Assembly (NCBI RefSeq): GCF_010015585.1
Contig: NW_022985067.1
Coordinates: 62,001-126,000 of the forward strand
DNA length: 64,000 bases
Origin: Eremomyces bilateralis CBS 781.70
Lineage: Eukaryota; Ascomycota; Dothideomycetes; Eremomycetales; Eremomycetaceae
Direction: 5' to 3'
Shown: positions 8,901 through 22,200 of the stretch, one piece after another
How positions within the stretch are numbered: position 1 is the stretch's first letter
Layout: each line of letters begins with the position of its first letter
Made by a program: the position numbers and the translations under genes
The notes under the pieces: model-generated
What the model saw: the letters and a program-made list of their open reading frames with translations, nothing else
What the model was told of the DNA's origin: nothing
Databases searched by the model: none

Positions 8901-11870
8901 GAGAACTACTACCGCAAGCTCATCACCTCGAGTGGGAAGATGATTGTCCTCGACAAGTTGCTCAAGAAGCTCAAGGGGGAAGGACACCGAGTCCTTATCT
9001 TCTCCCAAATGGTCAAGATGCTTGATATTCTCCAACAGTATCTGAACTTCCGCAACCATCAACATCAGAGACTCGATGGGACGATGCCTGCCGCTCAGCG
9101 CAAAGCAGCGATTGACAGCTTCAGCGCCCCTGAGAGCAAAGATTTTTGTTTCCTTCTCTCCACGCGTGCCGGTGGACTTGGCCTCAATCTCACAGCCGCA
9201 GATGTCGTCATCATTTTCGACTCGGATTTCAATCCGCAGATGGACATCCAAGCAATGTCTCGAGCCCACCGCATCGGCCAGACTAGGCCTGTCACTGTGT
9301 TCCGTCTCGTCATGGAGAAGACAGTCGAAGAGGACATCCTGGAGCGCAGTGAGCAGAAGTTGATGCTGGAGGAGGCGATCATCAAAGAAGGAATCACCGA
9401 CAAGAAGGCTCAAAAATACAGTCATGATGCTGCAACGAAAGGGCTCACGGACGCCCCAACCACCGCCGAGGCTCTCAACAATCTCTTGAAACGACGTGGT
9501 CAGGGTATCTTTGCCCAGAAGGGTAACCAGAAACGACTGGACGAGCTTGATATTGACGCAGTCATCGAGACGGCCGAAGTCAAGAAGACGGCTCAGCCCA
9601 AGGCTGACATGTCTGTTGGTGGTGACGATTTCATGAGGAGCATAGAGATCACGAACATCAAGATCGATGACTTGAGCTGGGACGACATCATCCCCAAAGA
9701 GGAGGTCGAGAAGATCCGCGCTCAAGAGAAGGAGAAGGAGCAAAAAGCCTTCCTTCAAAAGATCATTGCCGAGAATCAGCCACGAAAAGCGAAGCTCCTG
9801 GCCGGCGAAGGTGGCCGAAGTGCCAAGAAGGAGGCGCAGCGAAACATGAAAAAGCGCCATGAGGACGAGTCCGATGAGTCCGAACTGGAACGTCCAAAGA
9901 AGAAACAGAAGAAGTCGGCTGTACGCAGCGATCAACTTGGTGAAGCCGAGATCCGAAATTTGCTCAAGGCTTACGGCGTTTTCGGCTCTTTCGAAGATTG
10001 CCAGGATCAAATCATCAAATTTGCTGACCTTGGCGGTTTCGACCCAGCAGTTCTCAAGAAGGTGCTCGACGACATTTCGGATCGAGCAAGGAGGGAGCTG
10101 AGGGAGCGTGATGAAAAGATCAAGGAGCTCCAAAGCAAAGAGAACAAGATCTTGACGAAGAAGGAAATCAAAGCGGCCATGTTCTCCTATGGCAAGATCA
10201 AGCAGATCAACGCTGAGAAATTCTTAGAGCGACCCGAAGAACTGCGTCTCCTTCGACAGTTCGTGAGCAGCAGCCCTTCTGCGGCCGATTTCCGATTTCC
10301 CAAATCTGCATGGGAAAAGCTCAGCAAGGCGGATTACACTGGCTCGCCTGATTGGGGTGAACGCGAAGACGCCATGTTGGCAGTGGGGGTTTGCCGATAT
10401 GGACTTGGAGAATGGCGTCTCATCCAGAACGACCCTGAGCTCGGACTTCATGATCACCTTTTCTTGGACGAGCAGAAAGTTGCCGTCAAGCGAGAACGCC
10501 AGAGCACGGTCACGGATGGCAAAGTCAAGGCCAAGACCCCAGGGCCCGTCCATCTTGTCCGACGCGCAGAAGGTTTCTTCAAGGTCCTCAAGACGCACAA
10601 AGAAGAGCAAGAGAACGGAGTCGCGAAGCGAGACGGCTCCCCGGAAGCAAGCGTGCCAAGGAAGCCTTCACAGAAGCATATTCGAAGGGTCATGAAAGAT
10701 TCGGTTTCCCGTAGCCGCGCCCACAGCCAGAGCGAGTCGAGAGACGTTTCCGACCGCCGAACGGATATCGTGCATATCACCTCCCGCAAGAGTCCGAATA
10801 ATGAGGCCAAAGCCCGTCAAGGCTCGGTTGACCGGGGCGCTCGTGCCAACTCGTCCAAGCCCACGCCGGAACCCACGTCCGAAGAGTCAAAGAATCTCCA
10901 AAAGAACAACTCTCCATTTGATGAGAAGCTGGACGCGGCATCTCCAGGGGCGTCAGTGGAGACCAAGGTCAAACAGCGCAAGTACATCCCTGGCCCTGCA
11001 CCGGAATGGGTCAACCTTCCTAGTTTCAAGAGAGACACCCATCGAACGTCCAATGGCCACAACTCGAACCACATCGGCGGTGCCGAGATGGGTCGAACAG
11101 ACTCTCATGGATCGACCGATTCGCACCGTAAGCGAAGTGCAGATGACGATGGGCGAGACTACCGGGATTCGCGCGACTATCGCGACTCTCGACATGGCGA
11201 CAAGCGATCACGACACTATGAGCGTGGAGATGAACGCGATTACAAGCGCAAATCCGAGTATGATGATGACCGCGACTTCAAGCGACGTCGTCCGAGCAAC
11301 GATCATGCCGACCGCTATCGGCCCGAGTCAGTGTATTCGCGTCACTCCAGTTCAGATTATGGAAGCGATCATGGTGACTCCCATCGCTATTACGATGGCC
11401 CACCCGGCGGTGGTCAATACCGTGAACCTTCCCACCATCGACGACCATCCAATGGCCACCGCGATGACCGTCGTCCGCCTCCGCCGAGAGTTCCCGATCA
11501 GCACTCCCCCGTGAATGGGACCGACTATCGAAAGAGCTCATATGCACGTGGTGGTGAAGCTCACATCGACCGAGACGCACGCATGCGCCAGATCTTGAAC
11601 TCGGTCTTCCTGAAACTTGAAATCCTCCGCACCGCGAAACCCGCGAACTATCCCGACGCTGCGAGGCGGTTGGCGGTGATCAAAGAAAACATCCAAGACG
11701 TCGGCGACTTCATCACCCAGTTGCCGAGGAACGGTCATCGTGGCGACTTGGACGAGGTGTGGAGCTTCGCCGCACGATATCTCCCGTTCCCGCCTGAGAA
11801 GCAGACCTCCAAGATGTTCAAGGACTATTACCAAAAGTTGAGGGACCAGGGGAAGAAGCCCCAGTCTTAA
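5986..11870 (+). CDS. chd1: CHD1-type chromatin-remodelling ATPase
   Basis: ATP-dependent nucleosome spacing factor tied to transcription elongation. Exons: 5986-6043, 6340-6776, 6827-6856, 6905-6983, 7042-7344, 7394-7437, 7488-7761 and 7813-11870, in phase, 1,760 residues. Acidic Ser-rich N terminus; double chromodomain region (about residues 240-430, with IKWQGKAHLHATW and CEVGYDGCTWE); SNF2 ATPase with DEMGLGKT (about 497) and DEAH (about 607); helicase-C with RAGGLGLN and SRAHRIGQ (about 860-900); SANT-SLIDE region (about 1200-1340); basic low-complexity tail; and the C-terminal helical domain (about 1664-1755, DUF4208). The intron at 6777-6826 has a GC donor (GCAAGC). The intron at 7762-7812 is 51 nt without a stop, so its retention would keep the frame. 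The first exon is the least certain part: ATG 5986 fits in phase, but a start at 6234 without that splice is possible. Confidence 0.93.
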
Positions 11871-12261
11871 GGGCCGACAAAATCACACGACACTCACATT
11901 ACCCATCCGAAGCGAGCTTTCCGACACGAGTTTTCTCCCCTTACATATCTCATCACCCCTTTACGAACCGTAGGCCGCCCGGATGGTACTGTCAGAAGAT
12001 TTCAGTAGACTTCGGTCCTGGTTTCTGTGAAAGTCGCTAACCTTCGTAAAGGGGTTGATTAGGGATTGGAAGAAGTGGAACCGAGGAACAGGGATTCTGG
12101 ATTGGGTTCGATGGTGATCCGTTTTATGCATGCTGGACGGTACTTCTGGGGGCACCCGTGAGGGAAGGTGCCCTCAGATTTTAGACAATACCGTATCCAG
12201 CTTTTCTTCATTTGCTTTTTTGCTTTACTTTGCGTGCGATAATTTTCATGGTGATGGTTTT

Positions 12262-12292
12262 GCGTTTGCGCGTTTGCGCGTTTGCGCGTTTG
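12262..12292. repeat. Tandem 8-bp repeat GCGTTTGC, about four copies
   Basis: GCGTTTGC is repeated perfectly three times, then seven more bases of a fourth copy. Non-coding context. Confidence 0.85.
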
Positions 12293-12954
12293 ATTTTCTT
12301 CGGACCCGTGTTGGTTTTCCAGTTTAATTGCGTTTCACAACTGCCTTCATATCGTAAGGGCGATGGCATTCGGCGTTTGAGATGACACATGGGGAATCAC
12401 AGCATTGCATTTGCATAGCGACGGTGTCCTATCGGCATTCGGCCGCGCACGAGGCATTCGGAATGGTCCCACTGGGTCATGGGCATGGCCCTCGTGGCGC
12501 TTTCTTGCCTCCAGCGGTTCCATATGGCGGACATGAGGCCACATCATGATGAGATACACCTTGCTGCGTTTTGTACATTAGACATTACATGTTCCCCGAT
12601 CGAGGGACGAAAAGCGACGGGATTACACATAGTGCATGCTGGGAATGGCATGGGTCGGCACCATGCCGTACATAGATCCCGATAGCGGAATCCCGGAATG
12701 GAAAACTTAAACAACTTGATGGTCTCCTTGACTCTGCATTGTAGTTTAGATTCCTTGGGAATGGTTCTAAGAGATCGCGATGATCCCGTAAACGCACGTG
12801 ATTACTAGTTCTAACCCGGGAATAACGGTAATTACTTTCTCGTTGCATTGGTGATACGGCACAATGCCAGCAACGGCCAGAGCGTTTGACCGGCACCGGA
12901 CCATCCGAATGCTTTTTATTTCGGCATCAGTTATTTACCGTTTGCCAATGGCTA

Positions 12955-12960
12955 CCTCGG
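12955..12960. promoter_or_regulatory. CCTCGG hexamer, FarA/FarB-type site
   Basis: CCTCGG is the core bound by FarA/FarB in Aspergillus. This copy lies 266 bp upstream of the acyl-CoA dehydrogenase ATG. A 6-mer is expected by chance about every 2 kb on either strand, so alone it is weak. Confidence 0.3.
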
Positions 12961-13225
12961 TGTGGACTCCGGCCGCACGTGTGGCGGCCCTGGCAGAATG
13001 TTCAAGTCTTCAGAGATCATCGGTTAAGGGAACAGGAAACCCCCGCTTCCGGGCAGCGGAATAAGCGCGGCTCCAAAGGCGTGGAAATTATATTTCTGAT
13101 TCGGATCCGTCTCTCTTTGAATCCGTGAAGGTCATATACGAGAACCACCCTCGCCCTCACCATATCACCAGTCCATTCGACATCTCACGCCTTCCGAGAC
13201 CCCTTTCCACGCGACATCCCTCACA

Positions 13226-14728
13226 ATGACCTCCGCGCAGACCCCGATCCCCTTCGCCGAGCCGCCATGGTTGAACGGCCTGCCGTCTCCATACTACAAT
13301 GAGAGTCACAGGAGATGGCAGAAGGCATGCCGGGCGTTCATCTCGGAGCACCTGCTGAAGAACGCGATGGAGTGGGAGCGGGAGGAGACGGTCCCGGAGC
13401 ATGTGTTCGGGCAGTTCGCGGAGGGCCTGATGCTGATCCCCTGCCTCCCTGCTCCGCTGCCAGTGGAGTGGTTGAAGAGCCTGGGGATCCACGAGTTGCC
13501 TGGTGGCGTCAAGGTGGAGGAGTTCGACTACATTCACTCGGCGATTTATGGCGACGAGGTATGCTACCTACCCTGGTATTGGGAAGAGTTGGAAGCATGA
13601 CAAGAGGTAGCTAACATGTTCTAGATGGCCCGATCCGGCCTCTCCGGCCCGTCCGGCTCCCTGACCACCGGCATGGCCTTTGGCGTTCCCCCCATCATCA
13701 AGTTCGGCAACCGCGCGCTCCAAGAGCGCTACCTCCCCGAGCTGCTCACAGGCAAGAAGCGGACCTGCATCGCCATCACCGAGCCAAGCGCCGGATCCGA
13801 TGTCGCCAACATCCAGACCACCGCGGTCAAGTCAGCATGCGGGAAATTCTTCATCGTCAACGGCACGAAGAAGTGGATCTCCAACGGCATCTGGTCGGAT
13901 TACTCCAGCATGGCCGTCCGCACGGGCGGGCCAGGTCCGTCGGGGCTGAGCATGTTGGTGGTGCCGTTGAAGGGATACCCGGGCGTCACCATGCGGAGGT
14001 TGAAGGTGCAGGGCCAGATTTCGGCCGGAACGACGTTCATCGAGTTGGACGATGTAAAGGTGCCAGTGGAGAACCTGATCGGTGAGGAGGGCATGGGCAT
14101 GAAATACATCATGACCAACTTCAATCACGAGCGGTTGTTGTAAGTGTCTGCACTTCCTCAGGCCAATATCTTGGTGGTTAACGCATTCCATAGCATCGCC
14201 GTCGGCGCTACCCGACAAGCTCGCGTCGCCCTTTCCGCCGCCTTCGAATACGTCATGAAGCGTGAGGCATTCGGCAAGACTCTAATGGAGCAACCTGTTG
14301 TGCGCCACCGCCTGGCAAAGGCGGGTGCCCTGCTCGAGAGCCAGTGGGCCTGGGTTGAGAGCTTCGTCTACCAAATGACGAAGCTGACTAAGGCGGAGGC
14401 CGACGTAGAGTTGGGCGGCTTGACCGCCCTCACCAAAGCGAACTCCGGCATGGTACTCAACGAGTGCGCGCAGTGCGCGATCCTCCTGTTCGGTGGCAAC
14501 GGCTACACGAGGACGGGGATGGGTGAGATTGCGGAGAGGATGTACCGTGAGGTTCCCGGTGTTAGGTAAGCCGCTTCGTTCATTCTGACGTGAGAGGATG
14601 GATGTTAACTACGATTCAGGATTCCCGGTGGCTCGGAGGACGTCATGCTCGACCTTGCTATTCGCCAGCTCGTGAAGAACTACAAGGCCAAGACGAAGGC
14701 GTTGGAGAGTGAGGGCTCGAAGCTTTGA
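13226..14728 (+). CDS. Acyl-CoA dehydrogenase with peroxisomal SKL end
   Basis: FAD-dependent acyl-CoA dehydrogenase family. Exons 13226-13558, 13625-14139, 14194-14565 and 14620-14728, in phase, 442 residues. Family motifs: ITEPSAGSDVANIQTTA (FAD/substrate loop), WISNG, the helical C-terminal domain with REAFGKTLMEQPVVR and LFGGNGYTR, and MYREVPGVRIPGGSED near the end. The last three residues are SKL, the canonical type-1 peroxisomal signal, so it is predicted to be peroxisomal rather than mitochondrial. Filamentous fungi are known to use acyl-CoA dehydrogenases in peroxisomes. Substrate chain length cannot be read from sequence. It lies upstream of a FarA-like fatty-acid regulator on the same strand, 4.5 kb away. 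Start: first ATG of the frame, after a CACA context. Confidence 0.93.
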
Positions 14729-17700
14729 GTGGGTGACTAGCAGGACAACATGATCGGTCTCGTTGAGACCATGGTACAATATATTGTATAGCATCTCCGT
14801 CGACATCGGCTTTTGGCGCATTTACACATCACACTCTGCAACTTCAGCGTCTCTATTGTCTGGATTTCGAGCGCATGGATTTCCAGCGACCACAAAATCT
14901 GCATTACCGTTCGATCTACAACCGGCGTCAATTGCTCGTCATGATGTTCTCTGCCTACCATCTTGGGGGCTTTGACGGAGAGATCATCAACTTCAAGTGT
15001 AGCGTGATCACGGCCTTGCATTCTGCAATCACCAGAACCTCGAGATCACATTTCCATCCAGATTTGACACGAGTGACCAACATTGCGCCTCTGCCCAAGT
15101 TCGACCTCGCCCCTCCCTCCAACACCAACTTCCGTGAGTCGTCACTCGTCACTCGTCACCCTAGCCCATACCCTTGTCAACTGAGTAGTTCTGTTCGTGT
15201 CAGTTCCCACACTTCCCAACCAGCTGACGGCGCCTCTCGGCAACGGCACTTTTCGGCGCTTTTTGTCGAAAACACCCTGTTCAGGCCTTCGAAGCTAGTG
15301 GATGCAGAGTGCAGGGCCACACGAGCTTCTTACTCGGGCCTTTTACACAACAACTGATTCGATTGGGCTGGCGAAAAAAGGCGATCAGTTGGCTGGTGTA
15401 CCAGTGCCCCGCAACGTGGCGGGATGAAGGATTGTGGGGTAATGGGAGGTGAACTGGGGGCAGGGGTAGGGAACGGAGGTTTTACCACGTTGGGAGTTGA
15501 GAGGCACTGGAGGCCTGCTAAGGTTCTCGTACGGTTGTACGGAGCAGGGAATTGATGCGGATTGCAGAGGTTCTAAACTTTAAGGGAAGAGAGGCTAACT
15601 TGGATACGAATTATGTCTTCAGTCAAGTTGCACCAGATCGGGTGCTCTCTGCCAGGCCTTCTCGAGGGGATATGAAAATTCGTTGAGACAGGCCATTCAT
15701 ACTAGGAGAGGTCTCGACTATTGTCTATTGGGCACAAGTACGGAGTAGACTTGACGGAATACAATCCAGGAGTGGGTAAGTAGGCGGGTACTCGCCCTCC
15801 GATGTCGTCTCTACTATGGTAGGAAATAAACCTATTCCCACCTCCAAACCCCAGGTTCTAACTATCTCTAGGATCCATGATAAAATCCGGGGAATACACC
15901 AGTTTAGATCCCTTCCTGGTTCCTGCCCAAACTCACCCAAGGGGCCAAGTCTCAAAAACCAAAGTCCAAAGTCCCGCAACAAACATCCAGGACCGATACG
16001 ACATCGTGTGCCGTGAACTCCGGAGTGGAGCGCTTTAGAGCAGTGGTCGCGCTCTTCCCTGTTTCCCCAAGATGTCCAAGCGACGGCGGGATGGCGAGAT
16101 GCGCGCAATCCTTAGTGCGACATGATCAGCCTGTCAAACGAAGCGTCTCTTTACTTAGCAAAACTGCACTGAGCCGCTACTACTCCACTGCGGCTGCGCA
16201 AGCGTTTGACCTACGAAAAGTCCTCATGAACTATTGGTTGGCAAAAGCGCTCCTCGATTGAATAATGAATCAAGATGCTCGAGTCGGGCGATTAGCTTGA
16301 TAGCTTTCCAGTAAGCGAACGCGGGGCCCCAGCAATGGCCAGTATGGACCTAGATTTTCCACTAGTCTCCTGGCTAACCAGATAACCAGAGGCAAGAAAC
16401 GTCAGCCGTCCCTGTCGCGTGTGTGGCTGGTTTCTGTCGTGCCTTAGCCTCACGAACCGCCTTCTCCTTGGCAGCGTGGTCCCTCCATCTCCCCACTGGT
16501 TCGAGACCGTATGTGGAGAGGCTGGAGCAATTCCAAGGCAGAAGATCAGAAGTGTATCGCCGTTTGTGGAGAAACTGGGGATAGTGAGCTTCGTGACTCT
16601 GAAAAACACGGGAGGGAGTGGCGAGCTGGCGATGGAAATGAGACGGACACAACGAACGGTGGGGAACTGGAGATGAGGCTGACTTGGGAACCCGCTCTTT
16701 AGGAGGCGAAGAATCAATGATTGACTCGCTAACTACTTCCCACGTTCCATCGCTTCGTGGAGACGTGGGAATTGGAAATAATTAGATTACTAGAGGGTCC
16801 ATCTCGATATTCATATTCCCGTCCAATTCCCAGGACCAGACGGCGACGGTGAGTGTCAAACTCAGCAGACATAGAGTGTCATGAAGACTGGAGAAGTGTG
16901 ACGGGAGAAGACCAACACGAAATTGAATGATCAGTGAGGTCACGTGCTCGGAGAAAAGTCGGCAGCGCCAAGGCCGTTCTCATCAATCAACCATTCTGCT
17001 CTTCAGTTGTGCAACAATAATTAGTGTGCCATGCCAGGCAATAATGCGGCGAATTTTGGGTTGATCTAAGGGTTGAGGAACATGAGCATATTAGAGCATG
17101 CTTGTTGAGAATGATACTCTTCGAATTCAAAGTGAAACGACATCTCAATTTGTAAACTTCTGTTCGACTTCCTACCTACATTATCAACCATCATCATCTG
17201 CTCCAACCTTGAGTCTCATATACAACTGGCGAATCCAGGCCAAAATTCACCCGTCGATCTCAATAGTTAGGGGGGCTCAGAGTGAGCTTGTTGCTGATTT
17301 CACGCGCCCCTTTCATTTCTCTCCACCTGACGGTCGCCATTGCGGGATATGAGCCAAGCTGGAAGTCGGCACGAACTCCCCCCATGTAGCCATGCACGAG
17401 TCCTATTCGATACGAAGACAATCAGGCCGGAGTCGGCAACCCGCTGTGGCGCTCTGAGGCCTTTTTGGTGCCGTAAAGCCGGCCGATGGACCATTCAGGA
17501 ACTCCTTTCGTCCGATACGCTGGTGCCACGCCGTCATGAACGGTCTTCTCCAGGATAGACCTTTCTTTGGAATCGCGGGGTCCTAGTAGGTAATGGCGTT
17601 ATTTTCAACCCAGTTGTCTCCGCCGTGAACAATTGGATGGTTGTCAGTCATCATCGTTCTGCTCGAGACACAATTACTTGGGTACATTTGCAAAGCTAAA

Positions 17701-19231
17701 TCTTTCTTATCCAACTCTCGGGATAGCGAGCTGGTTCATCAGATTGAACCGCAATTTCGGTCGGGACTGGCGGCTGGTTTTGGGCCGGTTTCAAATATCA
17801 CAAACTGAACAACAAACTGAACAACTGGGTCGGATTTGAATCCACCCTGCCGGCATCACGGCATTTTGGCCGTCCGCAATGATGAGATCCATGGTACTTC
17901 CCGTTTACCTCGACTGGCCAACGACAGAGATGAAATTCCGTATTACGGTGTATTCTGGATTACTAGGCCAAATATTTGGCAGCATCTCGGGACTTCCGGC
18001 CTGCTCAGGGAACAGGACAAATTCACAGCCTAATAATCTAAACGCTAACAAAATGCTATGCAGCCAATTTCATCGAATAGAGTCGACATTCCCTTGATAT
18101 GAAGGCCTAATTAGGCCCAATCTGTGTCAACTGCATTAGATATCTAAGGGATCGTCTTGTGAACGAAATTCGTTCTACACTTCTACCTAGTCGAATACGA
18201 CTCCTGGTGCAGCGTATCAGCCCTGCATTCTAGATTAAGTCAATCTACCCCTATACTAGGCGGCGTTATTGCCTCTCATCTGTCCTTGCCTCCCTTATGC
18301 TTCTATTTCGCCATCCACATGTCACATATACCTGCCTACATTATAATACCAAGTCATATCACCATGAGGCGAACTCGGGAGCATGTGAACCTTTGTCTTC
18401 GGCACGGAGGCGGACTGAGGAAATCAAGAAGTCGGAAATCATCTTCCGAAGCCATCCGAGCAGGGGTCACTGAGGCATGCAGACGACTGTTCTGACCGAA
18501 ACACGAACCAACAAACACTGAGCGTCAACTGTCAAGGAAGCGAAATTTCCCTCGTGCCGCTCACTACCGTGGGTTGTGTGGGGAGTTTGGGGGATTTGTC
18601 TAGTTGGGGTGGATTATTGGGGAGGCTTTGCGGCGCTCGGGATGGCACCGATTCCGTTAATCCGGGGCGTGACCCTAAAGGAGCCAAACTTCTAATACGG
18701 AGGGGCAACCACCCGCAAAACCCTCCCCAAATCCCAATGCCCATGCCCCCGCAGAGCGACTTTTGCTAGTTTGGCTGGTCTGAGGTTTCTTAGTTCGGCA
18801 TCCAACTGGGGCTCCGAGGGGCACATGATTGAGTTTTTTTGGAGACTTGTCGTTAGGAGGCCGACGTACGCCGTGGCCGAAGATTCTTAAGCGCAATGCC
18901 GCAATCGTCGCAGACCCTGATGATTTGCGGGGCCCCGACTCCAGTGATGTGAAGTAACCTGTTCCCTCGAACGGGCGGACCTGGATAGCGCTCCAGAGGC
19001 CCAGACAGAACGAACATGCGTCTACGCTGGGCCTACTAAAGATCGTGCATCCCCCTGCTTCCCCGTACTTTGTTAGAGACGTTGGATTTTCTGAATCGAC
19101 CCAAAGCCATTTGCCTGAGGGATTGATATACATATACATCTTGTTAGCCCCTCCGCACGTTTGGGATCTGGGAAGCAATCATCTTACCCCTCCCTCTTTT
19201 CTCTTAGTTCTAGTCTTCAAGGCCTACAACC
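14729..19231. other. 4.5-kb gene-poor region
   Basis: Only short open frames on both strands, none with recognisable motifs or a convincing exon structure. The longest (15 to 16 kb, and minus strand 18675-19178) look like chance frames. Base composition varies, with AT-rich parts at 16.7-18.5 kb. I see no inverted or direct long repeats marking a mobile element. The right end should hold the promoter of the zinc-cluster regulator. Confidence 0.45.
18814..18819. promoter_or_regulatory. CCGAGG (CCTCGG reverse) upstream of the FarA-like gene
   Basis: A reverse copy of the FarA/FarB core hexamer, 413 bp upstream of the regulator's own ATG. Could serve autoregulation. Chance occurrence is likely enough that this is only a hint. 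Confidence 0.25.
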
Positions 19232-22200
19232 ATGGTCGATAGTCCTTCCAGCTCCTCAGACGTGCCAGATATCCAGATGGCTACTCAGCCACCTGCTCAG
19301 AAACGAAAAGTTTCGCAAGCAGGTCTAGATGGCACGACTCAACCTCGATCCGTCAAACGACGAGCCTCGAAAGCATGCCAGTGCTGTAGGTCGCGAAAGG
19401 TTCGGTGCAATGTCACGGAGCACGGCGCACCTTGCACCAATTGTCGCCTGGACGAGGTCGAGTGCATTGTGTCGGAGAGTCGGAGAAAAAAGTGAGTACG
19501 ATCCGATCATTTTTTGGGATTTGTTATCCATTCCGAAGCACGCCCTTGTCCGGCTCCTTTCGGCCGTTTTTCTTGGTGTTCATCTCCTGGGTTCGTTCTC
19601 GTTCAACGGCAAATTCCACGCCATCTATACAAATTTGTTCCAAGGAGTATTTTTCCTCAAGGACCACTCTATGCTTCTAGAATGCATGTCGCACGGATGC
19701 AATTAATTCCCATCCTTACTTGCGGTGTTTGTTCTCGATTGCATACATGATCAATCTCTCCCTCCTCGACCAAGCTGACAGGTGATTCGCAGGAAATGGA
19801 GCAAGGATGACGGCACGCAGGGGACAGTCGAAGCGAATGCCTCGGCTCAGAATAACAGCAACGCCAACCTCAGTTCACGGAGATTGGAGTCGCGCAATGT
19901 TGCTGATGGGCTCCAAAATCTGCCAAATCTGACCAATCTGCCGGCCGCTTCAGGTACATGCGGGTCACATGACCAGGAGAATGGCGATGAACATGTACCA
20001 CATTCGATCTGTAAGTGGTCTCCAATATTCTGTAACGCCTGAGATATATCGATCAATGCGTCTCGGGGCTGGTCCCCGGGTGGGAATAGGTGGCTGCTTG
20101 GACCGAGATATCTGCAGATATCTACAGATATACTCCTCGCTGTCACCATTCCTTTGGCATCATGGGATGAATTCACGACCTTCATTGGACCATTTTACTG
20201 ACCATGATGTCCTTCTTTACAGACCAGACCACTTCTCAGCGGATCAACTTGACAATGCAGGCCATGAACCGCCGCATGTCCATGAACACTCAAACAACAC
20301 CGTTCCCTATCATGGGTCAATCCCCGATGGCCAATGACAACACTCCTTTCTTCTCCGGCATGGCCAATCCTCACATGGCCGCACCGAACATTCCTTATTT
20401 CATCAAGCCACTCCCACCGCGGATTGGACCCGATGAGGTGGCTTACCTTGAGAAGAAGGGTGCCCTCACGGTCCCGACAGGAACGCTCAGAAACGAGCTC
20501 CTTAAGGCTTATATCGACTATGTACATCCGTATATGCCCTTGCTTGACCTGTACGACTTTGTCATGATCGTGGAGAGTGGGAATGGCACCCTTGGGCGGA
20601 TCAGCTTGATACTGTTCCAAGCGGTCATGTTCGCAGGCTGTGGTTTCGTCGACATGAATCACCTTCACGCAGCTGGTTACCTGACCAGAAAAGAAGCACG
20701 AAGGGACTTCTTCCAAAAGACCAGGGTATGTAACCATCATCGGACCGTATTATTGCCCAGCTAATGGTTTCAATAGCTCTTGTACGATTTTGATTACGAG
20801 TCAGATCGTGTGTCGCTCGTCCAAGCACTGCTTCTGCTCACGTATTATTACGAGACCCCCGATGACCAGAAGGACACGTGGCACTGGATGGGCGTTGCGA
20901 CAGCCGTTGCTCACACCATCGGCCTTCATCGAAACCCCGAACGGTCGAACATGGATTCCAAGCGAACGAAGCTATGGAAGCGAATTTGGTGGTCCACTTA
21001 CATGCGTGATCGCCTCATCGCTCTTGGGATGCGTCGCCCGACGCGCATCAAGAGTGAAGACTTTAACGTGCCGATGCTCACCCTCGATGACTTCGAGTGC
21101 GTTCCGATCCCCGAGAGCGTGACTTGCGTCAGCTCGGATTGCTTGGTTGCCCGCGATGTTGAGAGGCAGCGCCAATTGGCGGTCATGTGCATTGAGAAGG
21201 CCAAACTGTGCCTCTGCATCTCGCATGTGCTCAGCAAGCAGTACTGTGTCCTCAACAACAACCAAGGCCTTGTCAATGATCGAACCACCATGATGCTCCT
21301 ACCCAAGAAATTGGATCCAGAGACATCGGAGGTCCGAATCTGCGATGATGAGTTGCAAGCCTGGTATGACGGTCTTCCTCCGGAAGCTCAATACCACGAA
21401 GGCTCGAGCGGCAATGACTCAATCGATCTCAACAAGAGCTTGCTGCACATGGTGTTCTTCACCACCCTTTCTGCTCTTCACCGACCGCAAGTTCTGCCCT
21501 CCACGCCGTCAAGTTCGCCGAGTAGCCCAGCGGGTTCCGAGCTGCTTGACCGGTCCCGCACCAGCGTGCGTCGGGCAGCCACCGCCATCACGGCGATCGC
21601 CCAGCAGCTCGACAAGCAAAACCTTGTCCGCTTCCTACCGACGACCGGCGTGACGGTCCTCCTCCCTGCCATCATCATCCACCTCCTCGACATCAAATGC
21701 CCCAACGAAGAGACCCGCAAAGCTAGCCTCCGCGGATTCTGCCAATGCATGCACGTTATGGGCAAACTACGCGAGCTGTACGCCGCCGCGGACTACAGCA
21801 CCGCCTTCTTGGAAGCCGCGATCCGCAAGGCCGGCATCCAGATTGGTCCCGCCAATGCCGTCTCCTCCCCTCAGATCACCAAACACGGCAAGCAGCGCTC
21901 CAAACCTGCCACCGTCGCCGACCTCGTCTCCGCCAGTCGCTCCCTCGACGGCCTCATCTCCACCGCCCCTTCCACTACCCCCCTAAATCTCGGCACCATG
22001 GCCGCCACCGCGTCCGCCCGCACCCTCACTCCACCACCCGATCCCGCCACCCTCTCCCCCGGCCATCAGGCCATGCGCGTCCCAGCCGTCCCTGGCACCA
22101 TCTCCGACCCCGCGCAGTCCCTCACCGACACGTCCGGGATCCCCGACGAGGAGGTGGCGCGGCGACTGGAGACGTTCCTGGCGAGCACGCCGCCGGGATC

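Larger units (their letters stand above)
11871..13225. other. Intergenic, CHD1 to acyl-CoA dehydrogenase
   Basis: No gene recognised. It holds an 8-bp tandem repeat at 12262-12292 and the promoter of the following gene, including one CCTCGG hexamer at 12955-12960. Confidence 0.5.

Noticed and set aside
8847-10133. Minus-strand open frame of 428 codons
   Set aside because: It lies wholly opposite the CHD1 ATPase exon and mirrors its codon pattern; no independent motif.
18675-19178. Minus-strand open frame of 167 codons in the gene-poor region
   Set aside because: No motif, no introns that extend it, and uneven composition; likely chance.
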